Notes under the pieces: model-generated
The model's input: only the letters and a program-made list of their open reading frames with translations
Database searches by the model: none
Told to the model about the DNA's origin: nothing
DNA from: VRUE01 sp036525295
GTDB taxonomy: Bacteria; Actinomycetota; Thermoleophilia; Solirubrobacterales; 70-9
Reading direction: 5' to 3'
Length of the DNA stretch: 13,506 nucleotides
Assembly (NCBI GenBank): GCA_036525295.1
Contig: DATDAQ010000137.1
Span: 1-13,506 of the forward strand
Program-made: the position numbers and the translations under genes
Shown here: piece by piece, positions 7,636 through 13,506 of the stretch
Numbering within the stretch: position 1 is the stretch's first letter
Layout of the letters: each line of letters starts with the position of its first letter

Positions 7636-8745
7636 GGCGAGCGCGAACTCCGGCGGCGCGATCCGCAGGTAGTGGGCGAAGGACCAGTCGATGAACCCCT
7701 TGGCGCCGAGCACGCGGACGAGCGGGCCCAGCAGGCGCGGCGGGATCCTGGGGACGAGGCGCTGCACGCGCAGCATCCAGCGGAACTTCCACTCGTGGGA
7801 GTCGTTGAACTCGGCGTAGCGGACGGCCGCGCTCTCGCGACTCTGGCGGCCCTCGACGACGCCGCGCAGCTCACGTCCCAGCGCGATTCCGAAGTAGAGC
7901 GCGGTGCGGATGCCCTCGGCGCTGAGCGGCAGGCAGTGGCCGGCCGAGTCGCCGGCAAAGAAGACGCCGCCCTCGGTGCCCCGGCGCAGCTTGTGCGGGA
8001 TCCAGTTGCCCTGGTAGCGGACCTTCTCGCTGCCGAGGTCCTCGGCGAGCAGCTCGGTGGTGGCGCGGACGTGGAAGCGGGGGTCGAAGGAGCCGACGCC
8101 GATCCGCAGCTCGTCGCCCGCGGGGAAGGACCAGCCGTAGCCGGCGGGGACGTAGCGGCGGTCGATCCAGACCTCGAGGTCCTCGCCCTTTCCATGGGGA
8201 TGGACCTCGAGACCCCGGGAGAGCGGCGCGTCGGGGGGCTGATAGCCGTCGCCCGCGGCGAGCATGCGGCGCCAGCCGAGCGCGTCGACGACGAGCGGCG
8301 CCGAGATCGTCCCGCGGTCGGTCTCGACCGCGATCGCCTCCTCGCCGCTGGCCGGCCGCAAGCGCCGGTTCACCTTCGCCGTCTCGAACCTGGCGTCGCA
8401 GTCGCGCCAGAGGATCTCGCAGAGCTCGCGGTAGTCGAAGGTAGAGAAGGTGAACGGCAGCCGGTAGCGCGCGTCGCCGTGGGGCGTGTGCATCAGCAGC
8501 GAGTCGAAGCGCTGGCGCTCGGCGTCCATCAGGCCCATGGCCCGCATCCACTCGGTCGGGATGCCGCAGGCGGAGGTCTGCCGCTCGCCGATCTCGTAGC
8601 GGTCGATCACCAGCACGTCGGCCCCGGAGCCAGCCAGCTCGCGGGCGACCGCGAGCCCCGCGAAGCTCGCTCCGCAGATCAGCACGTCGTGGCTGCCGTC
8701 GAGGGGCGTTCGCTCCTCGCCTCGTTTCGTCGCCCGGATCGGCAC
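7540..8745 (-). CDS. FAD-dependent oxidoreductase, geranylgeranyl reductase-like
   Basis: A 401-residue flavoprotein of the geranylgeranyl reductase / p-hydroxybenzoate hydroxylase-like superfamily. The N-terminal FAD-binding motif is VLICGASFAGLAVA (21-34); the middle glycine of GxGxxG is Ser, as in many GASFAG-type members, and Asp48 ends the second strand. A second FAD motif, FFAGDSAGHCLPLSAEGIRTAL, occupies about 262-283. Likely jobs are reduction of isoprenoid chains or hydroxylation of a lipid or aromatic; the sequence does not decide. I prefer the GTG at 8745, because TACGCT lies 7 nt upstream and there is no Shine-Dalgarno sequence; a TTG at 8769 would add eight residues. The last 31 residues (371-401) are polar, low in complexity and antisense to the YdcZ-like gene, so they may be a later extension. 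It diverges from rpsA across 36 bp. Confidence 0.8.
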   Translation of the reverse strand: MPIRATKRGEERTPLDGSHDVLICGASFAGLAVARELAGSGADVLVIDRYEIGERQTSACGIPTEWMRAMGLMDAERQRFDSLLMHTPHGDARYRLPFTFSTFDYRELCEILWRDCDARFETAKVNRRLRPASGEEAIAVETDRGTISAPLVVDALGWRRMLAAGDGYQPPDAPLSRGLEVHPHGKGEDLEVWIDRRYVPAGYGWSFPAGDELRIGVGSFDPRFHVRATTELLAEDLGSEKVRYQGNWIPHKLRRGTEGGVFFAGDSAGHCLPLSAEGIRTALYFGIALGRELRGVVEGRQSRESAAVRYAEFNDSHEWKFRWMLRVQRLVPRIPPRLLGPLVRVLGAKGFIDWSFAHYLRIAPPEFALASANHQDGAGEKQADADDALGAERNLVEAEKA

Positions 8746-8752
8746 GACGCAG

Positions 8753-8758
8753 AGCGTA
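8753..8758 (-). promoter_or_regulatory. -10-like box of the FAD oxidoreductase gene
   Basis: On the minus strand the bases read TACGCT (TANNNT), ending 7 nt before the GTG at 8745. This fits a leaderless transcript and supports the GTG as the start. The 36-bp gap to rpsA must also hold the rpsA promoter; the nearest candidate on the plus strand, TGCAAT (8765-8770), is weak. Confidence 0.4.
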
Positions 8759-8781
8759 TCCACCTGCAATCATGCGCCGCT

Positions 8782-10386
8782 GTGTCCGTGACCGATACGA
8801 CCATCACCCCAGAGTCCACCGCTCCCACCGGTACACCCGTGGAGGGCTCCGGCGGCCTGTTGATGGAAGTCGACGGCAAGGTGGTGCCCAACTACGCGGC
8901 GACGATGGTGTCTTTCGAGGAGGGCGACGTCGTCAAGGGACACGTCGTCCGGATCGACAAGGACGAGGTCCTGGTCGACATCGGCTACAAGTCGGAGGGG
9001 GTCATCCCCTCGCACGAGCTCTCGATCCGCAAGTCGGTCAACCCGGCCGACGAGGTCGAGCTGGGCGAGGAGGTCGACGCCCTGGTCCTCACCAAGGAGG
9101 ACAACGAGGGGCGCCTGGTCCTCTCCAAGAAGCGGGCCCGTTTCGAGAAGGCTTGGCGCCGGATCGAGGCCGCTGCCGAGTCGGGCGAACCGGTCGAAGG
9201 AAACGTGATCGAGGTCGTCAAGGGCGGCCTCATCCTCGACCTCGGGGTGCGCGGCTTCCTGCCCGCCTCGCTGGTCGACATCCGCCGCGTCCACAACCTC
9301 GAGGAGTTCACCGGCCAGACGCTCGAGTGCAAAGTGATCGAGCTCAACCGCAGCCGCAACAACGTCGTGCTCTCCCGCCGTGCGGTGCTGGAGGAAGAGC
9401 GCAAGGAGGTGCGCGAGCAGATCCTCGGGCGCCTCGAGGCCGGCCAGGTGGTCGAGGGCAAGATCTCCAACATCGTCGACTTCGGCGCCTTCGTCGACCT
9501 CGACGGGATCGACGGCTTGATCCACATCTCCGAGCTTTCCTGGAGCCATGTCAACCACCCCTCCGAGGTGGTGGCGATCGGCGACACCGTGCGGATCAAA
9601 GTCCTCGACATCGACCGCGACCGCCAGCGCATCTCCCTGGGCTTGAAGCAAACCCAGGAGGACCCCTGGCAGCGTGTGGTCAGCGCCCACCGTCCCGGCG
9701 ACGTGCTCGAGGGGGCCGTGACCAAGGTGGTCGCCTTCGGCGCCTTCGTCGAGATCCTGCCGGGCGTCGAGGGCCTCGTCCACATCTCCGAGCTCGCCGA
9801 CCACCATGTCGAGAGTCCCAGCGAGGTGGTCGAGCCCGGTACCAAGCTCAACGTCAAGATCCTCGAGATCGACGAGGAGCGGCGACGGCTCTCGCTCAGC
9901 ATCAAGCAGGTTGCCGAAGGCAAGATGGCTATGGGGGATCTCGGCGAGCAGATCGATGCCGCTGCGGCGGAGGACTCCGCCGAGGACTCAGGCGAATCGA
10001 CCGCGGGTCCTGTCGCGGAGGAGGACCCGTCGTCCTCGCAAGCTGCGGGCGACGTCCCCTCCTCCACGCCACCCGCGGAAGACGCGGTTGAGGCTGAGGA
10101 GGCCCTGGCCGCGGAGGCTGAGGCTCCGGCTGTCGAGGAGCCCGCTGCCGAGGTGGCCGAGCCCGCTGCGGATGAGGAGCTTGCCGAGGTGGAGGTTGAG
10201 GCTGTGGAGGAGCCAGCTGCTGAGGCTCCCGTGGCCGAGACGCCTGAGGAGGCCGAAGAGGCGGAGCAGGAGGGGGAATCGGTGGTCGAGAGGCCGGATT
10301 CGCCCGATGACGTGGACGAGGCCGCCGGGGAGTCCGACGAGACCGGCGACGCCGAGTCGCCTGCCGAGGACTCCTCCGAGTCTTAG
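8782..10386 (+). CDS. rpsA: 30S ribosomal protein S1
   Basis: S1 binds mRNA on the small ribosomal subunit. The 534-residue protein has four S1/OB-fold repeats at about 47-118, 135-202, 220-290 and 305-376, against six in E. coli; the last two carry the strong RNA-binding pattern VDFGAFVDL...GLIHISELS and VAFGAFVEI...GLVHISELA. The four-repeat form is typical of actinobacteria. Residues 385-534 are a long disordered-looking tail rich in Glu, Ala, Pro and Asp. The start is GTG at 8782 or a second GTG at 8788 (giving MTDTTITPE); no Shine-Dalgarno sequence separates them. It is divergent from the FAD oxidoreductase gene, and coaE begins 6 nt after the stop, so both may share a transcript. Confidence 0.96.
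   Translation: MSVTDTTITPESTAPTGTPVEGSGGLLMEVDGKVVPNYAATMVSFEEGDVVKGHVVRIDKDEVLVDIGYKSEGVIPSHELSIRKSVNPADEVELGEEVDALVLTKEDNEGRLVLSKKRARFEKAWRRIEAAAESGEPVEGNVIEVVKGGLILDLGVRGFLPASLVDIRRVHNLEEFTGQTLECKVIELNRSRNNVVLSRRAVLEEERKEVREQILGRLEAGQVVEGKISNIVDFGAFVDLDGIDGLIHISELSWSHVNHPSEVVAIGDTVRIKVLDIDRDRQRISLGLKQTQEDPWQRVVSAHRPGDVLEGAVTKVVAFGAFVEILPGVEGLVHISELADHHVESPSEVVEPGTKLNVKILEIDEERRRLSLSIKQVAEGKMAMGDLGEQIDAAAAEDSAEDSGESTAGPVAEEDPSSSQAAGDVPSSTPPAEDAVEAEEALAAEAEAPAVEEPAAEVAEPAADEELAEVEVEAVEEPAAEAPVAETPEEAEEAEQEGESVVERPDSPDDVDEAAGESDETGDAESPAEDSSES
10129..10224 (+). repeat. AVEEPAAE repeat in the S1 acidic tail
   Basis: The octapeptide AVEEPAAE is encoded twice, at 10129-10152 and 10201-10224, with EPAAD- and PVAE-type variants in between. 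The two DNA copies differ at synonymous third positions, so this is an old coding repeat rather than a fresh tandem duplication. Confidence 0.6.
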
Positions 10387-10392
10387 TTCGCT

Positions 10393-10971
10393 GTGCCGCT
10401 GACCATCGGGTTGACCGGGGGGATCGCGGCGGGGAAGTCCGAGGCGCTTGCGGCATTTGAGCGGCTGGGGGCCGCGACTATCTCCAGCGATGCCGTTGTC
10501 CACGAGCTGCTCGATTCCGAGCCTCTGTTGGGCAGGCTGACCGAGCGCTGGGGGGACGAGGTGGCGCCTGACGGCCGGGTCGACCGCACCAGGATCGGCG
10601 AGATCGTGTTTGCGGATCCGGAGCAGCTGAAATGGCTGGAGGCGCAGATTCACCCCTTGGTCGGAGAACGGATCGGAAGCTGGCTCGTCTCGCTGGACGA
10701 TGGCGTCGAGGTTGCCGTGGTCGAGGTGCCGCTGCTCTTTGAGGGTGAGATGGCTCCGGTCTTTGACACCACCGTGGCGGTCGTCACCTCCGACGAGGTT
10801 CGCCGTGCCAGGGCCGAGGCTCGCGGGCACGCCCTGGTCGGAGAGCGCGAGGCCCGGCAGCTGCCCCAGGCGGAGAAGGCGGCTCGGGCCGAGCACGTGA
10901 TCGAGAACGAGGGGACGCTCGAGGACCTCGAGCGGCGCCTGTCCGGCCTCCTCACGAAGCTGAAGGGATGA
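10393..10971 (+). CDS. coaE: dephospho-CoA kinase
   Basis: This 192-residue kinase phosphorylates the 3' hydroxyl of dephospho-CoA, the last step of coenzyme A synthesis. The Walker A loop is GGIAAGKS (9-16). SSDAVVHELL (31-40) carries the conserved Asp33, IHP is at 86-88 and VEVPLLFEGEM (110-120) is the family's PLLFE segment. The C-terminal lid has RARAEARGH, and the EHVIENEG ending matches the usual D/E-x-VI-x-N pattern. There is no C-terminal GrpB-like fusion of the mycobacterial kind. The GTG start is 6 nt after the rpsA stop and lacks a Shine-Dalgarno sequence, which suggests reinitiation or coupling. Its stop overlaps the next gene as ATGA. Confidence 0.95.
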   Translation: MPLTIGLTGGIAAGKSEALAAFERLGAATISSDAVVHELLDSEPLLGRLTERWGDEVAPDGRVDRTRIGEIVFADPEQLKWLEAQIHPLVGERIGSWLVSLDDGVEVAVVEVPLLFEGEMAPVFDTTVAVVTSDEVRRARAEARGHALVGEREARQLPQAEKAARAEHVIENEGTLEDLERRLSGLLTKLKG

Positions 10972-11570
10972 GCACGGGCCGCAAGAGCCTGGTTAGGAAA
11001 CGGAGAAGGCGCCGCATCGCGATTGGCGCATCGCTCCTCGCCGCCGGTATCGTCGCCGGCGTGCTGCTGGGAGTCGTGGGGACACTGGAACGAGGGCTTC
11101 AGGAGCTGACACTGCCCCTGAAGCATGAGGACGTGATCCGCCAGCAGGCGCGGGAGAAGGGCGTCGACGCCGCCCTGATCGCCGCCGTGATCTACTCGGA
11201 GTCGAAGTTCAGCGACCGCACCTCGAACGCCGGCGCCCGGGGCCTGATGCAGATCACGCCCGCCGCGGCCAACGAAATCGAGCGCCACAGCGGGGGCACC
11301 ACGTTCAAGCTTGCAGATCTCGGCGACCCCGAAATCAACATCCGCTACGGCACCTTCCTGCTCGACGAACTGATCGAGCGCTACGACGGCGACGTAGCGG
11401 CCGCGCTGGCCGCGTACAACGCCGGCCCCGGCAACGCCGACGAGTGGGGAGGTAGCGCCCTCCGCGTTGAGGAGATCACCTTCCCGGAAACCCGCGCCTA
11501 TGTGGAAGAGGTGCTCGAGAAGCAAGAGGCCTACCGCGAGGAGTACGCGAGGGAGCTGGGCTACAGGTGA
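10968..11570 (+). CDS. membrane-anchored lytic transglycosylase (SLT domain)
   Basis: A 200-residue murein hydrolase that cleaves the glycan strand of peptidoglycan with formation of anhydro ends. A highly basic N-terminus (KSLVRKRRRRR, 6-16) precedes one membrane segment (about 17-40), placing the enzyme outside the membrane. The SLT domain follows: YSESKF with catalytic Glu78, NAGARGLMQITPAAA (88-102), a region ending NIRYGTFLLDEL, and ALAAYNAGPGN (146-156). These are the family 1 (Slt70/MltC-like) signatures. Length and order are normal for a minimal SLT protein. The ATG overlaps the coaE stop by 4 nt, and its own stop overlaps the next start (GTGA), so all are translated from one message. 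Confidence 0.93.
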   Translation: MSTGRKSLVRKRRRRRIAIGASLLAAGIVAGVLLGVVGTLERGLQELTLPLKHEDVIRQQAREKGVDAALIAAVIYSESKFSDRTSNAGARGLMQITPAAANEIERHSGGTTFKLADLGDPEINIRYGTFLLDELIERYDGDVAAALAAYNAGPGNADEWGGSALRVEEITFPETRAYVEEVLEKQEAYREEYARELGYR

Positions 11571-12937
11571 GCGAGGCGCCGAGGCCGCGGCTCGCCGCGC
11601 TGGCAGTAGCCGTCGGACTCGTCCTGGCCGATTCCTCGATCGTCGTCCTGGCGCTGCCCGAGATCTACCGCGAGCTCGACACGAGCGTCGCCGGCGTCAC
11701 CTGGGTCCTCGTCTCCTTCAACCTGGTGATGGCGCTGGCGGCGGTTCCCGCCGCCCACCTCGCTCGCCGCGCCGGCCCGGGGCGTGCGGCAGCCGTCGGC
11801 CTCGCCGTCTTCGCCGGCGCCGGCATCGCCTGTGGGGCCTCCGCCGAGCTCGGCACCCTGATCGCCGCCCGTTGCGTGCAGGCCCTGGGCGGCGCCCTGG
11901 CGGTGACCGCCGTGCTGGAGCTGCTCCCGGCAACGGTCGGCTCCGAGCGCCGGGCGACGGCGGTCTGGGCCACTGCCGGCGCGACCGGTGCGGCGCTCGG
12001 CCCGGCCGTCGGCGGCTTCCTCACCGAGCTCGTCTCCTGGCAGTCGATCTTCCTGGTCCAGGTGCCGGTGGCGCTGGCCGCCGCGGTGCCGATCCTCGCG
12101 GTCGCCAGGCACGAGGCGGCGACCGGCGTGCTCGCGGCCGAGCTGCGCCGGACCGGCCGCCCCCACCTGCTCGCCAACCTGGCGCTGGCGATGGTCTCGG
12201 CGGCGATCGCCGCCGCCCTCGTCCTGCTCGTCCTGCTGCTGATCGAGGGTTGGCGCCTGACCCCGATCGGAGCCGCGATCGTGGTCAGCGTCATGCCCGT
12301 GTCGGCGATCGCCGGCAGCCGCCTCGGACACTGGGTCCCGAGCGCCAGGGCGCGCGCGGCGGCCGGAGCGATCCTCGTCTCCGGTGGGCTCGGAGCGCTG
12401 GCGCTGCTGCCCAAGGCCGAGGTGGCGCTGACCGTGCCGCCCCAGGTCATGGTCGGGATCGGCCTCGCCCTGGTGCTCTCGGCCCTGACCGAGACGGCGC
12501 TGCACGGGCGGGCGCCGCAGGCGATCCACGGCGGCTGGACGATCTCGGCTCGCCACGCGGGCGTCGTCATCGGCCTGCTGGCGCTGACCCCGGTCTTCAC
12601 CGCCGACATCGCCGAGCAGCGCCACGACGCGATCGACGCGGGCACCGCCGTGATCCTCGACTCACCCGCGCCGCCGCTGCTCAAGCTCGAGCTCGCGCAG
12701 CGGATCGAGAGCCAGCTGGAAGGAGAGCAGGGGAGGGTCCCGACGATCGGCCCCGCCTTCGATCCGCTGCCCGAGGATCCCGAGGACCGGGCCGCGGTCG
12801 TCGGGCTCCGCGACGAACTCCAGGAGCAGCTGAACCGCGGCGCCACCCACGCCTTCAGCCCGTCCTTCGGCCTCGCGGCCCTGCTCGGTCTGCTCGCGCT
12901 GATCCCGATCGGCCTCGCGAGGAGAATTGAGCTGTGA
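11567..12937 (+). CDS. MFS transporter, DHA2/EmrB-like, 12 helices with a large external loop
   Basis: A 456-residue major facilitator protein resembling drug:H+ antiporters of the DHA2 group. The helix 1 motif ADSSIVVLALPEIYREL (21-37) matches motif D1, LARRAGPGRAAA (65-76) the motif A loop, and GATGAALGPAVGGFLTE (138-154) the antiporter motif C. I place 12 membrane segments (about 10-31, 43-63, 74-92, 95-117, 131-153, 158-180, 201-226, 233-252, 266-283, 290-308, 328-347 and 433-452), so the two extra central helices of 14-helix DHA2 proteins seem missing. Residues 348-432 form an 85-residue soluble loop before the last helix, predicted outside the cell. The substrate is unknown; export is inferred from motif C. 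The GTG start overlaps the transglycosylase stop and its stop overlaps the next start. Confidence 0.88.
   Translation: MSEAPRPRLAALAVAVGLVLADSSIVVLALPEIYRELDTSVAGVTWVLVSFNLVMALAAVPAAHLARRAGPGRAAAVGLAVFAGAGIACGASAELGTLIAARCVQALGGALAVTAVLELLPATVGSERRATAVWATAGATGAALGPAVGGFLTELVSWQSIFLVQVPVALAAAVPILAVARHEAATGVLAAELRRTGRPHLLANLALAMVSAAIAAALVLLVLLLIEGWRLTPIGAAIVVSVMPVSAIAGSRLGHWVPSARARAAAGAILVSGGLGALALLPKAEVALTVPPQVMVGIGLALVLSALTETALHGRAPQAIHGGWTISARHAGVVIGLLALTPVFTADIAEQRHDAIDAGTAVILDSPAPPLLKLELAQRIESQLEGEQGRVPTIGPAFDPLPEDPEDRAAVVGLRDELQEQLNRGATHAFSPSFGLAALLGLLALIPIGLARRIEL
12920..12925 (+). promoter_or_regulatory. Shine-Dalgarno sequence for the last gene of the operon
   Basis: AGGAGA lies 8 nt before the GTG at 12934, inside the end of the MFS gene. 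It is the clearest ribosome binding site in the window and decides the start of the downstream gene. It contrasts with the SD-less genes that start transcription units. Confidence 0.6.
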
Positions 12938-13458
12938 ACCCCGTTCGCAAAGCCCAGGTGCTCGTCGGGGCGGCGATCGCCGCTGCAGTGACGCTCCCCG
13001 GGATCTACCTGGCGTCGGGCGGCTCCTCCTATGCGCCGGCGAAGACAGCGGATCCCTGCGAGACGCGTCCCTGGCGCGACCCCACCGGTCTCGACGAGCT
13101 CGCCGAGCAGTTCTCGCTCTCGGCGCTGGACGGCGCCGCCTGCGAGCTGGGCGTGAGCCGCGAGGCGCTGGCGCAGGCCCTGGCCACGCCGGAGACTCGC
13201 GAGCGCTTCACCGAGCGCCACGGGATCGACGACGCCGAACTGGCGCGGGCGATCCGAGCGGGCCTGCTGCGCGCCGTCGACGACGCCGAAGACGCCGGGG
13301 CCCTGAGCCCGTTCCTGGCCGGGCCGCTGCGAGAGTCGCTGAGGAACATCCCGCTCGACCAGGCGATCAAACTGATCAACGACGCCCGCACCCTGCTCAA
13401 CAGCCTGGAAAGCTTTTTTGGCCCAGCACAGGGCCTGCTGGAACAGTTCCTTCCCTGA
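12934..13458 (+). CDS. secreted or membrane-anchored helical protein of unknown function
   Basis: I do not recognise this 174-residue protein. A short basic N-terminus (MNPVRK) leads into one hydrophobic segment (about 8-27) ending near LASGG, a signal anchor or uncleaved signal peptide, so the rest is probably extracytoplasmic. The body is mostly helical: a region with Cys42 and Cys70 that could form a disulphide (PCETRPW and LSALDGAACELGVSREAL), an Ala/Arg/Glu-rich helical stretch (75-125), and an amphipathic C-terminus (IKLINDARTLLNSL...). The GTG start overlaps the MFS stop by 4 nt and follows a good AGGAGA. Tight coupling with a transporter bearing a large external loop suggests it may be that transporter's partner; this is inference. 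An accessory or wall-binding role would fit equally well. Confidence 0.75.
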   Translation: MNPVRKAQVLVGAAIAAAVTLPGIYLASGGSSYAPAKTADPCETRPWRDPTGLDELAEQFSLSALDGAACELGVSREALAQALATPETRERFTERHGIDDAELARAIRAGLLRAVDDAEDAGALSPFLAGPLRESLRNIPLDQAIKLINDARTLLNSLESFFGPAQGLLEQFLP

Positions 13459-13506
13459 GCACACCCTCAAAGCTCAAGCGTGCAAGCAGCGGCGCCGGGG
13501 GGGGGG
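13459..13506. other. window end with terminal G-run
   Basis: The last 48 bases hold no gene I can support and no hairpin followed by a T-tract. They end in ten consecutive Gs (13497-13506) at the edge of the window, which may be an assembly or read-end artefact rather than biology. Confidence 0.4.

Noticed and set aside
10067..10386. Repeat-rich end of rpsA as a possible tandem repeat or recombination site
   Set aside because: The repetition is at the amino-acid level (Glu/Ala/Pro) with many synonymous differences, so it is low-complexity coding sequence rather than a DNA repeat element.
13414..13441. T6 run followed by a CCAGCA/TGCTGG hairpin near the end of the last gene, resembling a terminator
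   Set aside because: On the plus strand the T-run comes before the stem, and on the minus strand the stem is followed by A's, so neither orientation fits an intrinsic terminator. It also lies inside a coding region with a normal reading frame.
11665..13470. A 601-codon minus-strand open frame opposite the MFS and last genes
   Set aside because: The composition is Ser/Ala/Arg/Thr-rich without motifs, and the plus-strand frames have overlapping starts, membrane helices and a Shine-Dalgarno site.
13497..13506. Ten-G run as a G-quadruplex or regulatory tract
   Set aside because: A single run at the very edge of the window is more likely a read-end or assembly artefact, and a quadruplex would need several spaced runs.

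Overview
The window is dense, GC-rich bacterial chromosome (about 70% GC by eye, with strong G/C preference at third codon positions). The short four-domain ribosomal protein S1 with an acidic tail, the polA/rpsA/coaE neighbourhood, the ACT-type malic enzyme and the leaderless-looking starts point to a high-GC actinobacterium. My best guess is the Thermoleophilia/Solirubrobacterales side, because CoaE stands alone rather than being fused to a GrpB-like domain as in mycobacteria. That placement is inference. I see no insertion sequence, phage gene, CRISPR array, tRNA or rRNA.

Layout. (1) Minus strand, 50-2417: an NAD-type malic enzyme with an N-terminal ACT domain, followed 4 nt later by a TIGR01777-family epimerase, forming a two-gene operon. 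(2) Plus strand, 2532-3699: an Excalibur-type lipoprotein with codon use unlike its neighbours, then a small integral membrane methyltransferase of the ICMT/PEMT fold. (3) Plus strand, 3750-6386: DNA polymerase I with intact 5' nuclease and polymerase motifs but a degenerate proofreading domain. (4) 6417-8745: a membrane di-iron fatty-acid hydroxylase (minus), a YdcZ/DUF606 DMT-type membrane protein (plus) and a geranylgeranyl-reductase-like FAD oxidoreductase (minus). The last two overlap tail to tail by 96 bp. (5) Plus strand, 8782-13458: rpsA, coaE, a membrane-anchored lytic transglycosylase, a 12-helix MFS transporter and a secreted or anchored helical protein of unknown function. From coaE onward each gene overlaps the next by 4 nt, so this is very probably one operon.

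How the genes relate. Core functions (replication/repair, translation, CoA synthesis, cell-wall turnover) are mixed with envelope and lipid enzymes (ICMT-like, hydroxylase, FAD reductase). Apart from the first gene of the malic operon and rpsA, most genes that start a transcription unit lack a Shine-Dalgarno sequence and instead carry a TANNNT -10-like box within about 15 nt of the start codon, which suggests leaderless or near-leaderless transcripts. No stretch over 300 bases lacks a gene; the largest gap is 114 bp (2418-2531).

I do not see a clear new multi-gene system. The least-explained part is the MFS transporter with an 85-residue extracytoplasmic loop, translationally coupled to an unknown secreted protein.
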